23,006 bases of DNA from an uncultured Collinsella sp. (GTDB lineage Bacteria; Actinomycetota; Coriobacteriia; Coriobacteriales; Coriobacteriaceae), in NCBI GenBank assembly GCA_900542555.1, contig UQNU01000039.1, positions 1 to 23,006 on the forward strand, written 5' to 3'. Positions 14,509 to 21,709 of this stretch are shown here, one piece after another. Both the position numbers and the translations under genes were made by a program. Positions within the stretch are counted from its first letter, which is position 1, and the number at the start of each line of letters is the position of its first letter. The notes beneath the pieces were generated by a model. The model ran no database searches. It saw nothing but the letters and a program-made list of their open reading frames with translations, and was not told the origin of the DNA.

Positions 14509-15333
14509 ATGACTGCGCCGTCTGATTTCAATTCGACCCCCGAGCTTGACGCCACGCTCGTATTTCGCGTGGCCTATGATGGCTCGTCGTATAGCGGATT
14601 TGCCGAGCAGCCGGGACAGACGACGGTTGCGGGTGAGCTGCGCCGCGCTATCGAGACGCTGCTTCGCCGTCCGATCGATCTGACGTGCGCGGGGCGTACC
14701 GATGCCGGCGTGCATGCCGTGGCTCAGTACATCAGCGTGCCCGTAACGGACGCTGAGCTCGCTTGTACGCGCCGTAGGTGGCTGCGGGCCATGGATGCCC
14801 TGCTGCCCAAAGATATCGCCATAAACGAGGTCTACAAGGCCCGTAAAGGCTTTTCTGCACGTTTTGACGCGCGTTCCCGTACGTATACGTACCGTATTGC
14901 CGATCGAGATGCGCGCCCCGTGCTGTCCCGCGGTGCTGTGTGGTGGCATCGCTATCCCCTCGACGTCGATGCGATGGCGGCCGCCTGCCCTGCGCTTTTG
15001 GGCGAGCAGGACTTTAAAAGCTTTTGCAAGGTTGCCTCTGCCGTGGGCAAACCTACGCACCGCTGCGTAATGCGCGCCGAGTTTGGCCATGAGATTGCGT
15101 TTGGCGAGGACATCCTGACGTTTACCATCGAGGGCAATGCGTTTCTGCATTCGATGGTCCGTACGATCGTGGGCACGCTTGTCGAGATTGGCATGCATCG
15201 CCGTGAACCCGAGTGGATGCGCGAGGTCATCGATGCTTGCGACCGTACCGCTGCGGGCCCCACGGCTCCTGCCTGCGGCCTTACGTTTATGGGCGTGGAT
15301 TACGATCCCGCCGAGCTTGTCGTGCTCGACTAG
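14509..15333 (+). CDS. truA: tRNA pseudouridine(38-40) synthase
   Basis: This 274-residue enzyme converts uridines 38-40 in the tRNA anticodon arm to pseudouridine. The catalytic Asp65 is in CAGRTDAGVHA. RTYTYRI, FKSFCK and FLHSMVRTIVGTL are further family blocks. ATG 14509 is preferred, with GGGAG at 14499-14503; TTG codons at 14494 and 14497 are possible but overlap that site. It follows the rplQ terminator, as truA often follows rplQ. It probably needs partial read-through or its own weak promoter; I see no clear one in the 36-bp gap. Confidence 0.95.
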   Translation: MTAPSDFNSTPELDATLVFRVAYDGSSYSGFAEQPGQTTVAGELRRAIETLLRRPIDLTCAGRTDAGVHAVAQYISVPVTDAELACTRRRWLRAMDALLPKDIAINEVYKARKGFSARFDARSRTYTYRIADRDARPVLSRGAVWWHRYPLDVDAMAAACPALLGEQDFKSFCKVASAVGKPTHRCVMRAEFGHEIAFGEDILTFTIEGNAFLHSMVRTIVGTLVEIGMHRREPEWMREVIDACDRTAAGPTAPACGLTFMGVDYDPAELVVLD

Positions 15334-15494
15334 GGGAGGGCTCGACGCGTCGTGCGTCGACACCTGTCATCTGTGGGCTGCGCGTGTGCAACATCTGTTC
15401 TTGGCGTGCAATACAACCGGTGTCTCATTGCTTTTATTGGCGGGGTGTACCATGAACCACGGTTTGATTCATTGCTGTCGAGAGGACGGATAAC
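15334..15494. other. 161-bp spacer with small hairpin and possible 13-codon leader ORF
   Basis: TCGACGC (15342-15348) pairs with GCGTCGA (15354-15360) nine bases after truA; there is no T-run. Further on, ATG 15452 opens MNHGLIHCCREDG and stops at 15491-15493, one base before the TTG of the next gene. The GAGAGGA ribosome site of that gene lies within this mini-ORF. Whether it is translated is unknown. No strong promoter is visible. Confidence 0.3.
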
Positions 15495-16535
15495 TTGGTT
15501 CGACGTGGCTCGCATCCGCGACTTTCGGTGATCCTTGTGGTAGAAGGTTCGCCCAGCTATGCGATGCGTGCGCTCGAGAGCATCCAGAACCAAGACCTCT
15601 ACGATTTGCAGATTGTCGTTGTCTGCCGCGATGCTGCGCCCGGTGTGCGCCATTCGCTTCAAGTTGCTGCCGACAGGGACATTCATATTGATTTGATTGA
15701 CGTCGAGGACGCGAAGCGCGGTGCTTGTCTTCGTGCCGGTTTTGATACCTCGCGCGGCTCTCAAATCATCGCCATGAACGCCGATGAGTGGTTTGCTCCG
15801 CAGGCCCTTTCCAAGATGGTCGATATCGCGTGCGATACTGCGGCAGACATTGTGCTCCCCTCGGTGTCGCTCGATCGATACGATGCGCATCGCGAGCGTC
15901 ATTCGCGCGTCTTGGATGCTACTCATATTTCCATTGATAGCAAATCTTCGATGGTGACCGGGCTGCCCCAGTTGATTTTAGGCGGCTTGGTTGCTCAAGT
16001 CTCTGGCGTGATGTATAGCCGTCCGCTGTTTGAGGCATGCCTGTCGCACGGCAAGGCGTACCGTACGGTTGAGTTTATGGCATATGCGCTCTCGCAGGCA
16101 CGATGCGTGTCCGGCTGCGGCGATGCTTGTTTCCACGCGGCGGCACCTAAGCTTACAGATGCCTTTGATCCCACCATGTATGCTAAGGTATCCGATGACA
16201 CCCGAGCGCTCGACGAGCTTGCGGACTCACTCTCGGAGGCAGATAGCGGTGGTCGGCTCAAGCTGGCAAGCCAAAAGTTCTACTTTGCCGGACTGGTCGC
16301 CTGCATCGAGAATTTGTGTCTGAGCCCGCATGGGGTGTCGTCAATCGAGCGTTCCGCCCGCATGCGTGATATGCTCGAGGCGCCTCGAACCCGTCAGATG
16401 GTCGCCGCGCTCAAGGATAACCATCGGGGGCTCGGTCTGTTGTTTGGGCCGATCGCCAGCGCCAAGCCCGCGCGCTGCGTGATGTGTACGCATCTGGCAG
16501 CTTTTCTTAACCGGACGGGCGCAAAAACCGCCTAA
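15495..16535 (+). CDS. Divergent family 2-like glycosyltransferase, acceptor unknown
   Basis: The first 110 residues or so of this 346-residue protein follow the GT-A plan of family 2: SVILVVEGSPSYAMRALESIQNQ, then LQIVVVCRD, a long helix, and MNADEWFAPQALSKM at about 94-108. That last block replaces the usual D-x-D-D-W element with N95-A-D97-E-W, and the usual A-R-N-x-G is replaced by ACLRAGF. The remaining part is mostly helical and I cannot place it. No membrane segment is visible. The start is TTG at 15495 with GAGAGGA eight bases upstream; the next Met would delete the first beta strand. It may be a catalytically altered or inactive transferase. It stands alone between truA and argR. Confidence 0.6.
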   Translation: MVRRGSHPRLSVILVVEGSPSYAMRALESIQNQDLYDLQIVVVCRDAAPGVRHSLQVAADRDIHIDLIDVEDAKRGACLRAGFDTSRGSQIIAMNADEWFAPQALSKMVDIACDTAADIVLPSVSLDRYDAHRERHSRVLDATHISIDSKSSMVTGLPQLILGGLVAQVSGVMYSRPLFEACLSHGKAYRTVEFMAYALSQARCVSGCGDACFHAAAPKLTDAFDPTMYAKVSDDTRALDELADSLSEADSGGRLKLASQKFYFAGLVACIENLCLSPHGVSSIERSARMRDMLEAPRTRQMVAALKDNHRGLGLLFGPIASAKPARCVMCTHLAAFLNRTGAKTA

Positions 16536-16545
16536 ACGGCTCATC

Positions 16546-16575
16546 TCGAAACAAATTTGCATAGAATTGTTTCGA
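16546..16575. promoter_or_regulatory. Inverted repeat upstream of argR
   Basis: TCGAAACAA (16546-16554) and its exact complement (16567-16575) flank a 12-base AT-rich spacer, 10 bases after the glycosyltransferase stop and about 93 bases before the argR ATG. The half-sites do not match a typical ARG box. It could be an operator or a terminator stem without a T-run. Confidence 0.35.
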
Positions 16576-16667
16576 AATGCGTTCTTATACACAAAAGCCT
16601 TCAAATAGCGTTAAACTATTCAATCACTGATTAATTGTCTCCGCCATCTTTTGGAGAGAGGGTTTGT

Positions 16668-17105
16668 ATGGCTAAAAAACGCAATGGGCGCCAGGATGCC
16701 ATTAGAGATATTGTGCGCAATAAGGACGTCCGCACGCAGCGCGTGCTGGTCGATGAGCTCCGCGCTATGGGCTTTGATTGCACGCAGGCGACTGTCTCTC
16801 GCGATATTGCCGATATGGGGCTGCGTAAGCTCCCTGAGGGCATCTATGTTCTGGCAGAGGACCTGCACCTGCAGCGTATGGTTTCCGAGCTCGTTACGGG
16901 CGTTCTGCGTACCGATAATCTGGTTATGATCAAGGCTCAGCCTGGCACGGCTTCCGGCATCGCCGCCGCCGTTGATGCGGCAGAGTTGCCCGATGTGCTT
17001 GGCTCGCTTGCCGGCAACGATACGATTTTGGTCATTGCCCAGACGGCCGAGGACGGCGAGCGTCTTGAGGCGCTGATCAATAAGCTGAGCAATTCTCGCA
17101 AGTAG
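16668..17105 (+). CDS. argR: Arginine repressor
   Basis: This 145-residue DNA-binding regulator has an N-terminal winged helix with CTQATVSRDIADMGLRKLP (about 38-56). Its C-terminal oligomerisation and arginine-binding domain contains GTASGIAAAVDAAELPDVLGS (93-113) and AGNDTILVIA. ArgR hexamers bind arginine and control arginine synthesis and catabolism genes. The usual GDDT is GNDT here (Asn117-Asp118), a change at a residue pair that contacts arginine in studied ArgR proteins. ATG 16668 is chosen for its GGAGAGAGGG site. No arginine genes are nearby and I find no convincing ARG box upstream. The gene is closed by a hairpin at 17155-17184. Confidence 0.93.
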   Translation: MAKKRNGRQDAIRDIVRNKDVRTQRVLVDELRAMGFDCTQATVSRDIADMGLRKLPEGIYVLAEDLHLQRMVSELVTGVLRTDNLVMIKAQPGTASGIAAAVDAAELPDVLGSLAGNDTILVIAQTAEDGERLEALINKLSNSRK

Positions 17106-17154
17106 GCGTGCGGGTCGTGCGCTCGGCACTGTGTGCGTGACATGGTGGCTTGTA

Positions 17155-17184
17155 AGGGGGTATCGACGTTGGTCGGTACCCCCT
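17155..17184 (+). terminator. Terminator hairpin after argR
   Basis: A 13-bp stem (17155-17167 with 17172-17184, one G-T pair) with a GTTG loop lies 49 bases after the argR stop. The following bases (ATATTGTTT) are moderately T-rich, so it is probably an intrinsic terminator, though weaker in the tail than the one at 14443. Confidence 0.75.
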
Positions 17185-17232
17185 ATATTGTTTGCCGGTA
17201 TAAAGACCGTCCACCAGGTCGCTTTAAACTAA

Positions 17233-17271
17233 AAGGCCCCCGAGCACTTTAATAAGCTGCTCGGGGGCCTT
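17233..17271 (-). terminator. Terminator of the penicillin-binding protein gene
   Basis: A perfect 14-bp stem (17233-17246 with 17258-17271) has an 11-base loop. Read on the minus strand, the stem is followed by TTAGTTTAAAG, giving a T-rich tail about 24 bases after the PBP stop. On the plus strand the tail is not T-rich, so it mainly serves the minus-strand gene. Confidence 0.85.
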
Positions 17272-17294
17272 GTTGCTAATGGCCGGATGAATTT

Positions 17295-19493
17295 CTAGCC
17301 AACAGTATCGTCAGGCGTGGGCGAGGGGTCGGGAGTGGGCGTAGGCGTGGGCGTGGGCGCGCCGCCATCGCCGCCGGTCGAACCACCAGTGGAGCCGCCC
17401 GTCGAGCCACCGGTCGTACCGGTGCCGCCGGTGGTGTCGCCGCCCGTGGTCTCGGTGGTCGTGGTCGTCGTGGTAGTCGTTGTGGTGGTTTCCTCTTCGT
17501 CCTCGTTCTCGTCCTTGTCGTCGTTCTCCGTCTTCTTGGAGTTGTTGGTGCCGTAGAACTTCCAGACGCTGTTGTTCTTGTAGGTGGGCGCCGTTCCGGT
17601 CGCAAACTCCTCGCGCTCGGTACCGGTCAGAACGGTGTTCATAAACCGCTTAAAGACAGGCAGGTTGGTGCTGTCGCCCAGCAGGTCTGTGCCGTATTTT
17701 TGGATGGGGATCTCGCCCGCGGAATAGCCGGTCCACAGGGCGCACGCCAGCTGCGGGGTATAGCCGCAGAACCACAGGTTGGTGGTGTTGTCGGTGGTGC
17801 CCGTCTTGCCGGCATAGGGCTGGTTGACGCTCAGGGCACCGGCAGCACCCGTACCGCCGCCCTGCATGACGCCGGACAGAACATCGGTGACCGCGGCGGC
17901 CTCGCCCTCGGTAAGCACCTGTGAGGGATTGTCCGTGTGCTGGTACAGCACCGAACCGGTACGAGAGTCAATCTCGGTGATGGCGATCGACTGGCGATAG
18001 TAGCCGCCGTTGGCAAACGTCGCGTAGGCGGCGGCCATCTCGAGCGGCGAGATCGAGCCGGTGCCGAGCGTCATGACGGGAACGTCCTCGATGTTGTCCT
18101 TGGCGGGATCGATGCCGAGCTTTTTGACGAGCGAGATGATCTTGCTGTTGCCGACGGCTTCCGCCACCTGGATGTAACCGGTATTGGAGGAGTATGCCGT
18201 CGCCTGCTTAAGCGTGATGTTGCCATAGCTATGGTTGGCGTAGTTTTGGACCTCGGTCGTGGTGCCCTTGGCCTTGAGCGGCGAGTTGCAGTTGAGGGTG
18301 ACGTTGGGGTTCATGCCGTTTTGGATGGCAGTTGCCAGCGTAAAGGCCTTAAACGTGGAGCCCACGGGGCGCTTCGCCGTAGCGTGGTTCACATGGTTCT
18401 CGTCGGCGTTGTAGTCGTAGCCGCCCACCATGCACTTGATGTAGCCGGTCTTGGGATCGACGACGACCATGCCCATGTCCAGGCCGTCGAGCGAGAGCGT
18501 GTCGAGCTGCTCGCGGACGGCATTTTCTGCCACCTGCTGCATCGTGGGGTCGATGGTGGTCTTGACGGTCAGACCGCCCTTAAAGAGCACGTCGGTCGAG
18601 AACTCCTGCTCCAGCAGCTGCTTAACATAGGCGACAAAGTAGGGCTGCGAGTATACGTCGACGCCGCTGCCCGAGATTTCGGTCACGTTGAGGGTGATGG
18701 GCTCGGCCTGTGCGGCATCGTGCTCCTCCTGCGTAATGTGGCCCAGGCGCAACATGTTGTCGAGGACCTTGTTGCGGCGAGACAGTGCCAGATCGGGATT
18801 GACCGTGGGGTCGTACTGCGAAGGCGAGTTGGGAAGGCCGATCAACAGTGCGGCTTCGCTCAGGGTGAGGTCGGCGGCGCTCTTGGACAGGTAGGTCTCG
18901 GCTGCGGCCTCGATGCCGTAGGCGCCGTGGCCGTAGTAGATGGTGTTGAGGTACATCATGAGGATATCGTCTTTGGAGTACATGTCCTCCATCTTGATGG
19001 CGATATAGGCCTCGCGCACCTTACGCTCGATGGTCGAGTCGAATTGTTCCTCCTGCAGGATGGTGTTGCGGACCAGCTGCTGGGTGATGGTCGACGCGCC
19101 CTCGTGGCCGCCGGTGAGGGTTGCCACCGATGCACGTGCAATGCCCCAGAGGTCGATGCCGCCATGCTCATAGAAGCGCTCGTCCTCGACATCGATGGTG
19201 CCCTGCAGCACGTAGGGGGACACCTGGTCCTTGGTGATGGACTTTCGGTTTTGAGTGTAGAAACTCGCAATGGTATTGCCGTTGCAGTCGACGATGTCGG
19301 TGGGCTCGCTGACCAGATATGCGTTGGCGTCGGTGTAGTCGGGCAGATCGGACAGCCAGCGGTTGACGTTGCCGACCATGCCGATGCCAAACGCTACGCC
19401 CGCGATAAGCAGAAAGCCCAAAAGCGAGAGCAAGATCATGGGAAGGGCATGCGTCTTGGAGCGACCGCGTTCCTGTCGTTGGCGAGGACCCAT
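17295..19493 (-). CDS. Class A penicillin-binding protein (transglycosylase/transpeptidase)
   Basis: This 732-residue bifunctional peptidoglycan synthase has a short basic cytoplasmic head and one membrane anchor (about residues 18-41). The GT51 domain follows: EDERFYEH with catalytic Glu103, GASTITQQLVRN from about 132, RKVREAYIAIKME, and ILMMYLNTIYYG. The transpeptidase has Ser379-Thr-Phe-Lys382, Ser435-Ser-Asn437 and Lys563-Thr-Gly565. The last 75 residues are low complexity: an acidic stretch, twelve Thr, Gly/Ser/Thr repeats, then Pro-Thr repeats. Start 19493 is chosen because GGAGGT lies six bases before it; an ATG 60 bases upstream has no ribosome site. It is convergent with argR and divergent from the U32 gene. 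Confidence 0.95.
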   Translation of the reverse strand: MGPRQRQERGRSKTHALPMILLSLLGFLLIAGVAFGIGMVGNVNRWLSDLPDYTDANAYLVSEPTDIVDCNGNTIASFYTQNRKSITKDQVSPYVLQGTIDVEDERFYEHGGIDLWGIARASVATLTGGHEGASTITQQLVRNTILQEEQFDSTIERKVREAYIAIKMEDMYSKDDILMMYLNTIYYGHGAYGIEAAAETYLSKSAADLTLSEAALLIGLPNSPSQYDPTVNPDLALSRRNKVLDNMLRLGHITQEEHDAAQAEPITLNVTEISGSGVDVYSQPYFVAYVKQLLEQEFSTDVLFKGGLTVKTTIDPTMQQVAENAVREQLDTLSLDGLDMGMVVVDPKTGYIKCMVGGYDYNADENHVNHATAKRPVGSTFKAFTLATAIQNGMNPNVTLNCNSPLKAKGTTTEVQNYANHSYGNITLKQATAYSSNTGYIQVAEAVGNSKIISLVKKLGIDPAKDNIEDVPVMTLGTGSISPLEMAAAYATFANGGYYRQSIAITEIDSRTGSVLYQHTDNPSQVLTEGEAAAVTDVLSGVMQGGGTGAAGALSVNQPYAGKTGTTDNTTNLWFCGYTPQLACALWTGYSAGEIPIQKYGTDLLGDSTNLPVFKRFMNTVLTGTEREEFATGTAPTYKNNSVWKFYGTNNSKKTENDDKDENEDEEETTTTTTTTTTTTETTGGDTTGGTGTTGGSTGGSTGGSTGGDGGAPTPTPTPTPDPSPTPDDTVG
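17335..17418 (-). repeat. Short tandem repeats encoding the PBP tail
   Basis: On the plus strand four hexamers of the type GTGGGC occur at 17335-17358. Four imperfect 12-bp units of the type CCGCCGGTCGAA occur at 17371-17418. They encode Pro-Thr and Gly-Ser-Thr-Gly repeats in the penicillin-binding protein. Unit lengths are multiples of three, so copy changes would alter tail length without a frameshift. Confidence 0.75.
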
Positions 19494-19499
19494 ATATTG

Positions 19500-19505
19500 A
19501 CCTCC
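19500..19505 (-). promoter_or_regulatory. Ribosome binding site that sets the PBP start
   Basis: On the minus strand GGAGGT lies six bases before ATG 19493-19491. The alternative ATG at 19553 has TAATAACTT upstream with no Shine-Dalgarno match, so the shorter protein is preferred. Confidence 0.8.
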
Positions 19506-19569
19506 AGGTATGTCGTGCCGGGCGCCAGGTGTGCTGCCGGGCAGGATGGACATAAGTTATTACACGATA

Positions 19570-19607
19570 AACCAATCGGGGCACGTGAGGCCTCGTGTAT
19601 GCTGGTT
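19570..19607. promoter_or_regulatory. Near-palindrome in the divergent PBP/U32 upstream region
   Basis: CACGTGAGGCCTCGTG (19582-19597) is a palindrome apart from one extra base. AACCA (19570-19574) and TGGTT (19603-19607) extend the symmetry. It lies in the 161-bp region between divergent start codons, where an operator serving both genes could sit. TATGCT at 19598-19603 is a possible -10 for the U32 gene, but no matching -35 is visible. Confidence 0.3.
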
Positions 19608-19654
19608 GGCAGCAATTTTCAGAGTGAAAGCACACCTTGGCAAGGAGTTTATCG

Positions 19655-21613
19655 ATGGCGATTCGGCCGATGGAACCAGGCGAACAATGCGAAAGCGAGT
19701 TGGCGGCGGCTGGAGTGGAGCTGCCCGAGCTGCTGGCGCCTGCCGGCGGACTCGACCAGATGCTCGCGGCGATTGCGGCGAGTGCCGATGCCGTCTATGC
19801 GGGGCTGGACGGGTTCAACGCTCGAGTGAGCGCGCATGGCTTTAGCGATGATGAGTTCGCGCGCGGTTGTGCCGTGGCCCATGCCCATGGCGTGCGTGTG
19901 TACGTGACGCTCAACGTGTTCGTGTTCGATGATGAGCTTGCCGACGCCGTGGCGTTGGGGGCGCATGCGCATGCGTTGGGTGCCGATGCGTTGATTGTGG
20001 CAGATGCCGGGCTGGCTTGCGCACTTCGCGCGGCGATTCCGGCGGTCGAGATTCACCTGTCCACCCAAGCGGGCGCCCATAGCGAGGGTGCCGTGCAACT
20101 GGCTGCCAAGGAGCTGGGAGTTGAGCGCGTGACGACGGCGCGCGAGCTGAGCGTGGCGGAGATTGGGACGCTTTGCGCTACTGGCGTGCCCATAGAGGTG
20201 TTCTGTCACGGCGCTATTTGCATTGGTTATTCAGGCGCGTGTGAGTTTTCGGCCCTGCGGCGCGGACGGTCGGCGATGCGCGGCGACTGCACGCAGCCGT
20301 GCCGTCTGTCCTATGGCTTGGTGGACGAGGCGGGGCAGAGTGCCGTCGCTGTCGAAGGGGACCGCCTGCTTTGCCCGCGTGACTATCTGGGTATCGCGCA
20401 CCTGCCCGAGCTTGTTGCCGCCGGCGTGACATCGCTCAAGATCGAGGGCCGCATGAAGAATCCCGACTACGTCTTTAACGTGGTGAGGGTGTGGCGTCGG
20501 GCGCTCGATATGCTGCGCGACGGCACATGGGATGTCGATGCGGTGCCGACACTTGAGCGCGAGCTGGGAAGGTCGTTCAACCGCGGCTTTACCGATGCGT
20601 ATCTGCGGGGTCGTTCGGGCGCCGAGCTCATGAGCTTCGAGCGAGCGATCAACCAGGGAGTGCGCGTGGGCCACTTGGTGGCGATGGGTCACGAAGAGGT
20701 GACGGTCGAGCTTGATGCCGCCGTGGCGGCGGGCGATACGCTCGAAATCCGATTTTACCCGGGTGCCGACGCGCGTCCCGATGTGCCCAAGCGCTGGCCG
20801 CAGGTGCCTTGCCCCGTGGATGCTGCTGCGGGAGAGCGCATCGTTGTCCATTGCAAGCGCAAGGTGGATGCGGGCTGCGAGGTCTATCTGATTCGCAGCG
20901 CCGGCGTGCTGGGGCAGACGGCAACGGTGTTGGAGCGTATGCGGGCCGAGGCGGATGCGATTGCGCCCGTTGCGCGTGCCGTTGAGGTGCTGCCCTTTGA
21001 GGGCGTTGCGGTGGATGGCGATGCGTCGACGGAGTTGGTGGAGTGCGCGGTTCCCACTCGCATGGTTTTTGCTTGGCAGCTGATGGATGCCGACCCGCGC
21101 GGAGAACTCGATTTGTCCGACGCCGTTGTGGTGCTTGACGAGGTGTGCCGCGCGAGTGACGCTGACTGGACCCGCTCACTGATGCAGCGTGCCGGGCGCG
21201 TCGTCTGCCGCAACCTGGGACAGGTGGTGATCGCTCGCGAGCTGGGCGTGACGTTTGACGTGGCGGCGCCGGTGTTCTGCGCGAATCGGGCCACGCTTGC
21301 CTGGCTGCGCGGACTCGGTGCGGGGCGGGTGTACTTGCCGGCCGAGTTGCTCGGCAATGATGCGGAGCGTATTGCCGAACTGACGGCCGAACCTGATGTT
21401 TTGGGCCCCGTCGATGCCGATTGCCCCGAGCTCATGGTGTGCGAGCACTGCCTGCTGACCGCCGAGGGCGTCTGCGCCACCGATGCGACGGGACAGGTCC
21501 GTTGCCGCGACTGCTTGCGTCGTCGGCAGGCACGCTATCTGGTCGAGCGTGACGGTACACGTCTGCCAGTTGCCATTGACGCATGCGGCAGGACGAGGAT
21601 TTTCCTGTCGTAG
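19655..21613 (+). CDS. U32 family protein, RlhA type (probable RNA hydroxylation enzyme)
   Basis: This 652-residue cytoplasmic protein opens with a TIM-barrel-like U32 domain starting at ELLAPAGGLDQMLAAI. The U32 signature EVFCHGAICIGYSGACEFS is present. Cysteines at about 189, 196, 212 and 216 match the conserved U32 set thought to hold an iron-sulfur cluster. The length matches E. coli RlhA (23S rRNA cytidine hydroxylation) rather than the shorter TrhP. The C-terminus has a second Cys group, CEHC ... CRDC, followed by RYLVERDGTRLPV. Family members were once called collagenases, but RNA modification is better supported. ATG 19655 is chosen for AAGGAG at 19642-19647. It precedes tyrS by 96 bases. 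Confidence 0.85.
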   Translation: MAIRPMEPGEQCESELAAAGVELPELLAPAGGLDQMLAAIAASADAVYAGLDGFNARVSAHGFSDDEFARGCAVAHAHGVRVYVTLNVFVFDDELADAVALGAHAHALGADALIVADAGLACALRAAIPAVEIHLSTQAGAHSEGAVQLAAKELGVERVTTARELSVAEIGTLCATGVPIEVFCHGAICIGYSGACEFSALRRGRSAMRGDCTQPCRLSYGLVDEAGQSAVAVEGDRLLCPRDYLGIAHLPELVAAGVTSLKIEGRMKNPDYVFNVVRVWRRALDMLRDGTWDVDAVPTLERELGRSFNRGFTDAYLRGRSGAELMSFERAINQGVRVGHLVAMGHEEVTVELDAAVAAGDTLEIRFYPGADARPDVPKRWPQVPCPVDAAAGERIVVHCKRKVDAGCEVYLIRSAGVLGQTATVLERMRAEADAIAPVARAVEVLPFEGVAVDGDASTELVECAVPTRMVFAWQLMDADPRGELDLSDAVVVLDEVCRASDADWTRSLMQRAGRVVCRNLGQVVIARELGVTFDVAAPVFCANRATLAWLRGLGAGRVYLPAELLGNDAERIAELTAEPDVLGPVDADCPELMVCEHCLLTAEGVCATDATGQVRCRDCLRRRQARYLVERDGTRLPVAIDACGRTRIFLS

Positions 21614-21661
21614 GTGCCGCGTCGCGTCAGTTTGTTATCATAAGAGAGTTTATGGACTTCC

Positions 21662-21688
21662 AGCACCGCCGTTTTCGGCGAGGGTGCT
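21662..21688 (+). promoter_or_regulatory. Hairpin in the short tyrS leader
   Basis: AGCACC (21662-21667) pairs with GGTGCT (21683-21688). Inside it GCCG pairs with CGGC around a TTTT loop, leaving a three-base bulge (21680-21682). TATCAT at 21636-21641 may be a -10. The U32-tyrS gap is only 96 bases, too short for a full tyrosyl T-box leader, and no T-box sequence is seen. Confidence 0.35.
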
Positions 21689-21709
21689 ATAGCAAAAGGA
21701 GGATACCCA

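Noticed and set aside
16546..16575. A LexA (SOS) box upstream of argR
   Set aside because: CGAAAC and GTTTCG are spaced too far apart for the Gram-positive LexA consensus.
17455..17495. A phase-variable homopolymer or triplet tract in the PBP gene
   Set aside because: The twelve Thr codons are mixed (ACC, ACA, ACG, ACT), so there is no long pure repeat for slippage.
17937..19829. A 630-codon plus-strand open frame opposite the penicillin-binding protein gene
   Set aside because: It is antisense to a gene with all catalytic motifs, lacks any recognisable domain, and is expected in GC-rich DNA where the opposite strand has few stops.
21614..21709. A T-box riboswitch controlling tyrS
   Set aside because: The 96-base gap is too short and lacks the T-box and antiterminator sequences.
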